Assembly (NCBI GenBank): GCA_964440605.1
Contig: CAYTSW010000094.1
Location: 1 to 10,735, forward strand
From: CAYTSW01 sp964440605
Lineage (GTDB): Bacteria; Planctomycetota; Phycisphaerae; Phycisphaerales; UBA1924
Direction of reading: 5' to 3'
DNA length: 10,735 nt
In this document: positions 1-10,735 of the stretch, one piece after another
How the letters are laid out: each line of letters begins with the position of its first letter
How positions within the stretch are numbered: the stretch's first letter is position 1
Notes under the pieces: model-generated
Databases searched by the model: none
What the model was told of the DNA's origin: nothing
The model's input: only the letters and a program-made list of their open reading frames with translations
Made by a program: the position numbers and the translations under genes

Positions 1-34
1 CATTCCCAAACGACACCGCCTCGGCGCCGCAATG

Positions 35-66
35 AAAAACGCACGGGCTCGCGAAGCCCGTGCGTT
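35..66 (-). terminator. Intrinsic terminator after the sigma factor gene
   Basis: A perfect 12-bp inverted repeat (38-49 with 55-66) encloses a 5-nt loop. Read on the minus strand, the GC-rich stem is followed directly by five T residues (35-39). It begins about 28 nt after the TGA stop of the sigma factor gene, as expected for Rho-independent termination of that transcript. The plus-strand side is also followed by a short T-rich run (65-72), so it could act in both directions. Confidence 0.88.
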
Positions 67-94
67 GGTTTTCGTACCGGGATGACCGATCGCT

Positions 95-604
95 TCAGGC
101 GGCGACGGGGCCTTCGGGCTGCTGCGCCAGCTTGCGCAGACCGCGGTACTTCCAGTTGGTGATGGTCGAGACGCGCACACCCAGCGACTCGGAGGCCTCC
201 TTGAGCGAGAGGCCGCAACAGACGGTCAGACGCACCGCGTCGTGTTCGTTGCGGGTCAGGCGCTGAAAGGCCGAGTCGATGACGTCGGCGAGTTGCTCGG
301 CGCTGAGTTGGGGCTTGGCCTCGACGCACGCTTCCGATCGCTGCGCCGTTGCCTGTGTGTCCAGATACTTCTTGGCCCGCACATCACGCCGATGCTGCCC
401 ACGCACGAGGTTGTGCGCCGTCTTGAGCAGATAGCTGATGTTGATGGGACGATTCTCGAGATCCTCTACGTTCAGAAGCCTGGTAAAGACCTCCTGTGTC
501 ACGTCTTCCGCCGTGACAGGATCTGTGAGTTGCCTCGCGAAGCTGAAGACCCTGGCGTAGTACTTCTCCGCGAGTTGCTTTACCACCACCGCGCGTCGTG
601 ACAT
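95..604 (-). CDS. ECF-type RNA polymerase sigma factor (sigma-70 family), 169 aa
   Basis: This is a small sigma factor with only regions 2 and 4, which would direct RNA polymerase to a dedicated set of promoters. Region 2 spans about residues 12-75. It has the core-binding AEDVTQEVF segment at 32-40 and a region 2.3/2.4-like helix around SYLLKTAHNLVRGQHRRD (57-74). Region 4 covers about 102-160, with a helix-turn-helix around LSLKEASESLGVRVSTITNW (132-151). An in-frame ATG at 613 abuts a GGAG (614-617) with no spacing, whereas the ATG at 604 has that GGAG 9 nt upstream, so 604 is preferred. The frame stays open to 709, but nothing there looks like a sigma factor. The length is typical of ECF sigma factors. 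No anti-sigma factor gene is visible beside it, so its signal and regulon cannot be inferred. The family call is strong; the ECF group is unassigned. Confidence 0.85.
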   Translation of the reverse strand: MSRRAVVVKQLAEKYYARVFSFARQLTDPVTAEDVTQEVFTRLLNVEDLENRPINISYLLKTAHNLVRGQHRRDVRAKKYLDTQATAQRSEACVEAKPQLSAEQLADVIDSAFQRLTRNEHDAVRLTVCCGLSLKEASESLGVRVSTITNWKYRGLRKLAQQPEGPVAA

Positions 605-674
605 CTTGGTCATCTCCGGCGATACGAGTTGTACGGGGCCGGGCGACCACCTCGCCCGACTCGTTTTCAAACCA

Positions 675-695
675 ACGTGGCTGCCGTAGCCACGT
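675..695 (-). promoter_or_regulatory. Hairpin in the sigma factor leader
   Basis: ACGTGGCT (675-682) pairs perfectly with AGCCACGT (688-695) around a 5-nt loop. On the minus strand the stem is followed by TTGGTTTG, a weak T-rich tail, about 70 nt upstream of the preferred sigma factor start. It could be a poor terminator or attenuator in the leader RNA, or a dyad operator. The sequence alone does not decide. Confidence 0.4.
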
Positions 696-764
696 CCACC
701 AAGCGACAAGATAACCCCGTTTTAATCGGACGCTGTGGGGAGTGTGCCCCAATGATCCACAACG

Positions 765-842
765 GATTCAGGGTGTTGGTGTTGGTGAACCCCCGGCCCC
801 CCGCGCATCTCCCGCGCATCGGGCCTTGAAACACCCTGAATC
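765..842. repeat. 13-bp perfect inverted repeat with 52-bp spacer
   Basis: GATTCAGGGTGTT at 765-777 is exactly the reverse complement of 830-842. The spacer contains a further possible stem (GGCCC at 795-799 with GGGCC at 821-825). It also contains a tandem repeat of CCCGCGCATC (800-809 and 811-820, period 11) and a GGTGTT tandem that overlaps the left arm (772-787). Possible roles are a long structured RNA element, paired binding sites for a regulator, or a dispersed palindromic repeat. Only the repeat itself is seen directly. Confidence 0.7.
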
Positions 843-1004
843 ACCGTTCAGATACCGATCAAATGGTCTCGATGACACAAGGCGACGCGTGCCGTTGGTC
901 ATCGGTGTGCCCACAAAAAATCTCCTACTTTTCTGAAAGGGAGCCGCCCGGCTCGCATTCTCCTTGAGCGTCTCACGCCGATATGGCGTCTTGCACAAAG
1001 CCAT

Positions 1005-1041
1005 GCCGCCCGGTGGAGCGCCGGGCGGCTGGTTTGTTTTT
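1005..1041 (+). terminator. Plus-strand intrinsic-terminator-like hairpin, possible attenuator
   Basis: GCCGCCCGG (1005-1013) pairs perfectly with CCGGGCGGC (1021-1029) around a 7-nt loop. It is followed on the plus strand by a T-rich tract ending in five Ts (1037-1041). The minus-strand side lacks such a tract, so it points plus-strand. No plus-strand protein gene precedes it, and the next gene starts 36 nt later. It may therefore terminate a small non-coding RNA, or act as a leader attenuator for the 1078 gene. A smaller hairpin (975-979 with 985-989) lies just upstream. Confidence 0.6.
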
Positions 1042-1077
1042 GGCCGCCCAATCGCGACCACACTCGGGGGTCATGCC

Positions 1078-1371
1078 ATGCAACATCACTCGGCTGACCT
1101 TACGACTCAGACCGACGCCAAACTGATCGAGCAGCTCGCCGCCCGCCTGCGGTCCCTGCATCCACGCGTCGACCAGATCGGCACTTACAGCTCTTGCCAG
1201 AGCCAGCACTCGCTGCTGGCGCTCCCCCGCCTGCTCCGTGCGTGCAGCGAGCGCACCGAGCTCGATCCCGTCGAACTCGCGTTCCTGCTCGGCTTCGAAG
1301 ACGTCTTCTCGTCTTCGCGCACCGCTGGCGAGCAGACCCCTCGGGCGACCGCCTCCCGTCTCGAGCCCTGA
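1078..1371 (+). CDS. Small hypothetical protein, 97 aa
   Basis: I do not recognise the family. The frame uses mostly G/C in third codon positions and has a balanced protein-like composition. The N-terminal half is probably helical (about residues 15-30, KLIEQLAARLRSL), followed by a Ser/Gln-rich stretch with Cys40. A Leu-rich segment covers 46-72 (SLLALPRLLRAC and ELAFLLGFEDVF), and a polar tail follows. There is no signal peptide and no clear membrane span. ATG 1078 is preferred because a G-run (1066-1070) sits 7 nt upstream. The in-frame upstream ATGs at 964 and 1003 would place the terminator-like hairpin inside the coding region. The gene is convergent with, and overlaps by 187 bp, the 3' tail of the nuclease-like frame on the other strand. 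It is the only plus-strand gene I would keep, and it could still be spurious. Confidence 0.5.
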   Translation: MQHHSADLTTQTDAKLIEQLAARLRSLHPRVDQIGTYSSCQSQHSLLALPRLLRACSERTELDPVELAFLLGFEDVFSSSRTAGEQTPRATASRLEP

Positions 1372-2204
1372 TCCGCGCGGGCGGCTTCGCGTGACGCCGC
1401 GATCGCGATCCCCCGCAACAGGCGATGGTGACTGCGCGCATGGGCGTGCAGGTCAGCCGCCTCGCGCACGACGCGCACCTCCAGCTCCGACAATCGCCGG
1501 GCGCACATCGACCCGAACCGCGCCCACCGTGCCGGGCACTCGAGCAGCCCCCATCCCGGCGGCAACTCCGCCGACCGCACCAACCCCCGCGGCGCCAACA
1601 CATACAACCGATCCGCGACGCGGTAGCGCGTCATGCGTGCGAACTTGGTGTTGCCGTGGAGCTGCGCGGTGATCGCGTCCAGCCGCTGCGCTGTCGCCCG
1701 CCAGGCGGCGTCGGCTTCGAGCGCATCCACGCCGGGCTCGACGAAGAGCGCTCCCGCCGGTGCTCCGTCCCCCACTGCGACCTGCGGCTCGTCCGCGATC
1801 GCCTGGGCGCACGCCGCGGCTACCCGATCGGCGTGCCGCCTCAAGACCGCCGCCAGCCGATCGCGATCGGCCCGCAGCGACTCGTGATCCCGTCGATCGC
1901 GCAGGAAGTCGCTGCGATGCTGCTTGCACTCGATGATCACGGTCCGCGGCTCGACGCGCTCGCGCCTGGCGAACAGGCCCCCCGCTTCCCCGAGCATCGC
2001 CGCGCCCGCGCCCGGGAAGTGGTTGTGCCCCGGCCCCGCCGGTGTGCGATCGATGTACCCCGCGACGTCCGCCCGTCCACACCCCGCCGGCAGCCCGACC
2101 TCCACCCCAGCCGCGGCAAAGCCCTCGCGCAGCAGGTAGGCTCGGGCGAGCCGTTTGAGCTGGAGATGAGCGGCGGTCTCCACGGGGGCGAGGATACGCC
2201 ACAC
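1185..2204 (-). CDS. PD-(D/E)XK nuclease-like protein, 339 aa
   Basis: The N-terminal half resembles restriction-endonuclease-fold proteins of the MmcB-like type. A helix (AHLQLKRLARAYLLREGF, about 12-29) is followed by a strand and GRADV with candidate metal ligand Asp46. The ECK motif (Glu92, Lys94) is followed by SDFLRD (98-103). After a helical insertion of about 85 residues (104-190), the fold resumes at RYRVADRLYVLAPRGLV (193-209) and PPGWGLLE (215-222). A final helix-rich part reaches about residue 275. Residues 276-339 look like an Arg/Ser-rich, non-conserved tail and lie opposite the 97-aa gene. The start is GTG 2204 (an in-frame GTG at 2183 is possible); neither has a Shine-Dalgarno site. 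The protein probably binds or cuts nucleic acid, but substrate and pathway are unknown. Two hairpins separate it from the glg operon, so it is probably a separate unit. The fold call is moderate. Confidence 0.65.
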   Translation of the reverse strand: MWRILAPVETAAHLQLKRLARAYLLREGFAAAGVEVGLPAGCGRADVAGYIDRTPAGPGHNHFPGAGAAMLGEAGGLFARRERVEPRTVIIECKQHRSDFLRDRRDHESLRADRDRLAAVLRRHADRVAAACAQAIADEPQVAVGDGAPAGALFVEPGVDALEADAAWRATAQRLDAITAQLHGNTKFARMTRYRVADRLYVLAPRGLVRSAELPPGWGLLECPARWARFGSMCARRLSELEVRVVREAADLHAHARSHHRLLRGIAIAASREAARADQGSRREAVARGVCSPAVREDEKTSSKPSRNASSTGSSSVRSLHARSRRGSASSECWLWQEL

Positions 2205-2227
2205 AAAGTTCGGCGTTGATTCGGGGT

Positions 2228-2294
2228 GCCACTGACCTTGGCTTTACAAGGTCAGTGCTTCTTCGAGAAGCGGTCCGACCACCGGCCACTGACC
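2228..2294. repeat. Repeated CACTGACC motif
   Basis: The 10-mer GCCACTGACC occurs at 2228-2237 and again, in the same orientation, at 2285-2294. Its core CACTGACC also occurs inverted at 2250-2257 as the right arm of the hairpin. Three copies of an 8-mer within 67 bp of intergenic DNA is notable. They may be binding sites or may have arisen from local duplication. Confidence 0.5.
2230..2270 (-). terminator. Tandem hairpins after glgX, probable operon end
   Basis: A perfect 11-bp inverted repeat (2230-2240 with 2247-2257, 6-nt loop) is flanked by a second small hairpin (CTTCT 2258-2262 with AGAAG 2266-2270, 3-nt loop). Both lie 60-100 bp past the glgX stop in the direction of transcription and before the nuclease-like gene. 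There is no clear T-run after the stem on the minus strand, so this is not a canonical intrinsic terminator. It may stabilise the 3' end, assist Rho, or be a protein-binding dyad. Confidence 0.5.
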
Positions 2295-2330
2295 GCGTAG
2301 AGCCGAACTCAGTAGCGCCCGGTGTGTCGC

Positions 2331-4457
<2,127 letters not shown>

Positions 4458-4469
4458 GGTGCTCCTTAC

Positions 4470-4483
4470 GGCCTGATCAGGCC
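4470..4483. repeat. 14-bp perfect palindrome between glgB and glgX
   Basis: GGCCTGATCAGGCC is self-complementary with no loop. It touches the glgB TAG stop (4483-4485) and sits just upstream of the glgX ribosome binding site. A loop-free palindrome favours a dimeric protein site or chance over an RNA hairpin. Confidence 0.45.
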
Positions 4484-6447
4484 TAACGCTCGACGGCGTC
4501 CTCAGGCGTCAGAATAAGCGCTCCGAGCGGCGGGAGCGTGAGGCGGAGCGTGTGCGGCTCGCCGTGCATGGGCAGGGGCGTCGCCTCCACGCGGCCGAGG
4601 TTCCCCACGCCCGCGCCGCCGTACTCGTGGGCATCGGTGTTGAGCGACTCCCTCCACCAGCCGGGGAAGGGCGCGCCGATCGCGACGCGATCGCGCGTGC
4701 CGGGCGTGTTGTTGAAGACACAGATCGCCACATCACGCGGCTTGCGGCCCCGTCGGATGAACGCGAGCGTGCCATGGTCCGCGTCGTTCGCCTCCAGCCA
4801 CTTGAAGCCTTCGGGCGCGTGATCCAGCTCGTGCAGCGCGGGCATCGTGGTGTACAGCTCGTTCAGACGGTCGACCAGACGCTGCAATCCCCCGTGCCGC
4901 GCGTCGGCGAGCAGGAACCAGTCGACCTCGCGTTCCTCGTCCCACTCGGTCTGCTGGCCGATCTCCTGTCCCATGAACAGCAGCTTCTTGCCGGGATGGG
5001 TCCACTGGTTGGTCAGCAGCAGGCGGAGATTGGCTCGCTTCTGCCAATCGTCGCCCGGCATCTTGTTGTAGAGCGAGCCCTTGCCGTGCACGACCTCGTC
5101 GTGGCTCAGCGGCAGTGTGTAGTGCTCGTTGTGCATGTAGATCGCGCGGAAGGTCAGCTCGTTGTAGTGCCACCGGCGGTAGATCGGATCGCGGGCATAA
5201 TGCTGGAGCGTGTCGTGCATCCAGCCCATGTCCCACTTGAAGCCGAAGCCCAGCCCGCCGTCGTAGATCGGCTTGCTCACCCGTGGCCAGGCGGTCGACT
5301 CCTCGGCGAACGTCTGCACGTCGGGGAAGCTGCGGTACACCTCGGTGTTGAGGCGCTGCATGAAGTCGATGGCTTCGAGGTTCTCGCGGCCACCGTGACG
5401 GTTGGGGATCCACTCGCCGGGCCCGCGCGAGTAGTCGAGGTAGAGCATGGACGCGACAGCGTCGACGCGCAAGCCGTCGATGTGGTACTTGTCGAGCCAG
5501 AAGAGCGCGCTGGAGATGAGGAAGGAGCGCACCTCGTTGCGCCCGTAGTTGAAAATGAGGCTCTTCCAGTCGGGGTGGAAGCCGAGGCGCGGGTCGGCGT
5601 GCTCGAAGAGGTGGGTCCCGTCGAAGTAGCCCAGGCCGTGCTCGTCGCTCGGGAAGTGCGAGGGCACCCAGTCGAGGATGACGCCGATGCCGCGCTGGTG
5701 CAGGCGGTCGATGAGGTGCATAAAGCCCTGCGGCGTGCCGAAGCGACTCGTCGGCGCGAAGTACCCCGTCGTCTGGTAGCCCCACGAGCGGTAGAGCGGG
5801 TGCTCCATGACGGGCAGGAACTCCACGTGCGTGAAGCCGCGCTGCTCGAGGTAGTCGGGCAACAGGTCGGCGAGCTCTCCGTACGAGTGCGTGCGTCGGC
5901 CGTCGCCCGTCGGGCTCATCATCCACGAGCCGATGTGCATCTCGTAGATCGAGATCGGGCTGTCGAGGCGGTGCCGCTCGTGGCGCTTGGCCATCCAGTC
6001 GGCGTCGTTCCACTGATAATCGAGGTCCCACACGCGCGAACCGGTCGCCGGCGGCGTCTCGTGATGGAAGCCGAAGGGGTCGGCCTTGTTGACGCGGTAA
6101 CCGTTCCAGCGCGACTCGACGTGGAACTTGTAGATCGTGCCGCGCTCGAGACCCGGCACGAATCCCCCCCACAGCCCGCTCGAGCCCAGCGCTTCGAGAT
6201 TATGCTCGCGCGGCGTCCAATGGTTGAAGTCGCCCACAACCGAAACGCGCTCGGCGTTGGGCGCCCAGACGCCGAACGCCACGCCCTTCTGGCCGTCGCG
6301 CTCGGTGACGTGCGCGCCGAGGTGCTCGTACAGGCGGTAGTGCGTGCCTTCGTTGAAGAGGTAGCGATCGTGCTCGGACGGGCGGGGATCGCGCACCGTC
6401 GGCGTGTTCGACTTGCTGCCTTTGGGTTCTCGTATGCGTGTCGCCAC
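4483..6447 (-). CDS. glgB: 1,4-alpha-glucan branching enzyme GlgB (GH13_9), 654 aa
   Basis: GlgB cleaves an alpha-1,4 chain and re-attaches it through an alpha-1,6 bond, branching the glucan that GlgE extends. A CBM48 domain covers about 55-140 (FGVWAPNAERVSVVGDFNHW at 58-77). The catalytic barrel has DWVPSH (259-264), GLRVD with nucleophile Asp329, TFAEEST with acid/base Glu382, and LSHDEVVHGK with Asp450. As I recall the E. coli numbering (Asp405, Glu458, Asp526), each residue is offset by the same 76. So this is the shorter form lacking most of the extra N-terminal N1 domain. GTG 6447 is chosen because the frame upstream (open to 6726) overlaps the treS-mak coding sequence and is not GlgB-like. 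A purine-rich AGAAAG lies 7 nt before the GTG. The gap to treS-mak is 44 bp and to glgX is 25 bp, so co-transcription is likely. Confidence 0.95.
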   Translation of the reverse strand: MATRIREPKGSKSNTPTVRDPRPSEHDRYLFNEGTHYRLYEHLGAHVTERDGQKGVAFGVWAPNAERVSVVGDFNHWTPREHNLEALGSSGLWGGFVPGLERGTIYKFHVESRWNGYRVNKADPFGFHHETPPATGSRVWDLDYQWNDADWMAKRHERHRLDSPISIYEMHIGSWMMSPTGDGRRTHSYGELADLLPDYLEQRGFTHVEFLPVMEHPLYRSWGYQTTGYFAPTSRFGTPQGFMHLIDRLHQRGIGVILDWVPSHFPSDEHGLGYFDGTHLFEHADPRLGFHPDWKSLIFNYGRNEVRSFLISSALFWLDKYHIDGLRVDAVASMLYLDYSRGPGEWIPNRHGGRENLEAIDFMQRLNTEVYRSFPDVQTFAEESTAWPRVSKPIYDGGLGFGFKWDMGWMHDTLQHYARDPIYRRWHYNELTFRAIYMHNEHYTLPLSHDEVVHGKGSLYNKMPGDDWQKRANLRLLLTNQWTHPGKKLLFMGQEIGQQTEWDEEREVDWFLLADARHGGLQRLVDRLNELYTTMPALHELDHAPEGFKWLEANDADHGTLAFIRRGRKPRDVAICVFNNTPGTRDRVAIGAPFPGWWRESLNTDAHEYGGAGVGNLGRVEATPLPMHGEPHTLRLTLPPLGALILTPEDAVER

Positions 6448-6491
6448 GGGTGGACTTTCTCTTGAGGGCGGGTTCGGGCTCGTCGGGCGTC

Positions 6492-9893
<3,402 letters not shown>

Positions 9894-9957
9894 GGTGTGG
9901 CGTGTCGTGGTCAGGAGATCAAGTGAATAAGAGGGGCGGAGCGATCGCCGCGCGGTG

Positions 9958-10735
9958 CTAGGCGAAGTGTTCGAAGCTTTGCTCGCCGGAGGAGCGCGTC
10001 GAGATGTGCAGCACGTGCGCGCCGCCGGCGCCGAGACCGATGGTGTGGTCCGCCCCACTCCACTCATACGACACGCCCGAGAGCAGGTCGCGGGCGATGA
10101 ACGCCTCATCGTGTTCGAGCCCGAGCGCACCGAGATTGAGTCGCGCAACGCCCCACTGCTCGCTCGAGTGATCGACGTTCACCACGACAAGGACGACGTC
10201 CGACCCGTCGTGCGAACGCTTGGAGTACGCGATGTGCGCCGGGTTGTCGCAGTGGTGAAAATCGATGTTGCGCAACTGCTGCAGCGACGGGTGTGCGCGG
10301 CGGACGCGGTTCAGCAGCCCGATGAAGTGCCGGAGCGACCAGCGATCTTCGAGGTCCCACGTCCGCTGCTGATACTTCTCGCTGTCGATGTTCTCCTCCA
10401 CGCCGGGGCGCGGCGTGAAGTCGCACAGCTCGAAGACAGGCCCGTAGATGCCGAAGGAAGGCGTCATGGTCGCGGCAAGCACGACGCGCGCCATGGCGGC
10501 GATGCGTCCGCCCGTCTGGAAATACTCGGTGAGAATGTCGGGCGTGTTGGGCCAGAAGTTGGGGCGCATCGCGTCGACGAAGGGCGGCGACGTGAGCTCC
10601 TCCATGTACTCGCGCAGCTCATGCGCACCGTTGCGCCAGGCGAAGTACGTGTACGACTGCGTAAACCCGTCCTTGGCGAGCTTGAGCATCTTCTTGGGCC
10701 GCGTGAACGCCTCGGACAGGAAGAGCACGTCCGGG
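9958..10735 (-). CDS. glgE: GlgE maltosyltransferase, C-terminal part, 5' end beyond window
   Basis: GlgE (alpha-1,4-glucan:maltose-1-phosphate maltosyltransferase, GH13_3) uses maltose-1-phosphate to lengthen linear alpha-1,4-glucans. The 258 visible residues match the second half of the enzyme. PDVLFLSEAFTRPKKM carries the general acid/base Glu (eighth visible residue). SYTYFAWRN and NTPDIL follow, the latter with the transition-state Asp of the fourth GH13 region. The remainder of the barrel and a C-terminal beta-sandwich (from about visible residue 165) end in a TAG at 9958. The nucleophile Asp and the N-terminal domains must lie outside the window, since full enzymes are about 650-700 aa. 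The frame stays open to the right edge, so this is truncation by the window and not a broken gene. It is the first visible gene of the operon, 64 bp before treS-mak. Confidence 0.95.
   Translation of the reverse strand, partial: PDVLFLSEAFTRPKKMLKLAKDGFTQSYTYFAWRNGAHELREYMEELTSPPFVDAMRPNFWPNTPDILTEYFQTGGRIAAMARVVLAATMTPSFGIYGPVFELCDFTPRPGVEENIDSEKYQQRTWDLEDRWSLRHFIGLLNRVRRAHPSLQQLRNIDFHHCDNPAHIAYSKRSHDGSDVVLVVVNVDHSSEQWGVARLNLGALGLEHDEAFIARDLLSGVSYEWSGADHTIGLGAGGAHVLHISTRSSGEQSFEHFA

Larger units (their letters stand above)
605..1077. other. Divergent intergenic region rich in inverted repeats
   Basis: These 473 bp lie between the minus-strand sigma factor gene and the plus-strand small gene, so both leaders and promoters should be here. 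I find no convincing protein-coding gene. The region holds at least six perfect hairpin-capable repeats: 675-695, 736-751, 765-842, 941-954, 975-989 and 1005-1029. It also holds two short tandem direct repeats (772-787 and 800-820). No promoter boxes are good enough to call. The base composition is less uniform than in the flanking genes, with an A-run at 914-920 and T-rich stretches near 929-932 and 1033-1041. Confidence 0.7.

Noticed and set aside
605..709. Longer N-terminus for the sigma factor, up to position 709
   Set aside because: The added residues are unlike sigma factors and include the leader hairpin; the ATG at 604 has a better-placed GGAG.
826..854. TTGAAA with a weak downstream box as a plus-strand promoter
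   Set aside because: The hexamer 17 nt later (CAGATA) matches a -10 box poorly, so there is not enough to call a promoter.
768..1061. Minus-strand frame of 97 codons in the divergent intergenic region
   Set aside because: Its composition is not protein-like, there is no family resemblance, and it runs through the inverted repeats and the terminator-like hairpin.
1425..2219. Plus-strand frame of 264 codons opposite the nuclease-like gene
   Set aside because: Arg/Pro-rich with no recognisable fold; the minus strand carries a coherent PD-(D/E)XK-type pattern.
4552..6465. Open frame of 637 codons on the plus strand opposite glgB
   Set aside because: Antisense shadow with repetitive Val/Ala/Glu-rich sequence and no domain; GlgB on the other strand has all catalytic motifs.
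9941..9948. GCGATCGC palindrome between glgE and treS-mak
   Set aside because: An 8-bp palindrome is expected by chance in GC-rich DNA and nothing else marks it as functional.

Overview
The window is a GC-rich bacterial segment whose coding is essentially all on the minus strand. It is dominated by a four-gene alpha-glucan operon read right to left: glgE (its 5' part lies beyond the right edge), a fused treS-mak, glgB and glgX. GC-ending codons, GTG starts and mostly weak Shine-Dalgarno sites fit a high-GC bacterium. The gene set and the style of the sigma factor and nuclease-like protein are compatible with a planctomycete-type organism, but the sequence does not settle the phylum, and this is a low-confidence guess.

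Right part (2331-10735): the operon encodes the trehalose-to-alpha-glucan (GlgE) pathway. TreS isomerises trehalose and maltose. The fused maltokinase makes maltose-1-phosphate with ATP. GlgE transfers the maltosyl unit onto a growing alpha-1,4-glucan, GlgB adds alpha-1,6 branches, and GlgX debranches. Gaps are short (64, 44 and 25 bp), so co-transcription is likely. Catalytic residues are intact in TreS, GlgB and GlgX and in the visible part of GlgE, and the maltokinase nucleotide-binding motifs are present. Two tandem hairpins (2230-2270) follow glgX and probably mark the operon end.

Middle (1078-2204): a PD-(D/E)XK nuclease-like protein on the minus strand runs tail-to-tail into a small unknown plus-strand gene of 97 codons. 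The frames overlap by 187 bp, but the conserved-looking part of the nuclease stops almost exactly where the small gene ends.

Left part (1-1077): a short ECF-type sigma factor gene on the minus strand ends in a textbook intrinsic terminator. It is separated from the divergent small gene by 473 bp that lack a convincing gene but are rich in inverted repeats. These include a 13-bp perfect inverted repeat and a plus-strand terminator-like hairpin lying just before the small gene. That non-coding block is the least explained part of the window. I saw no mobile element, CRISPR array, tRNA or rRNA, and no clear sign of an undescribed multi-gene system.
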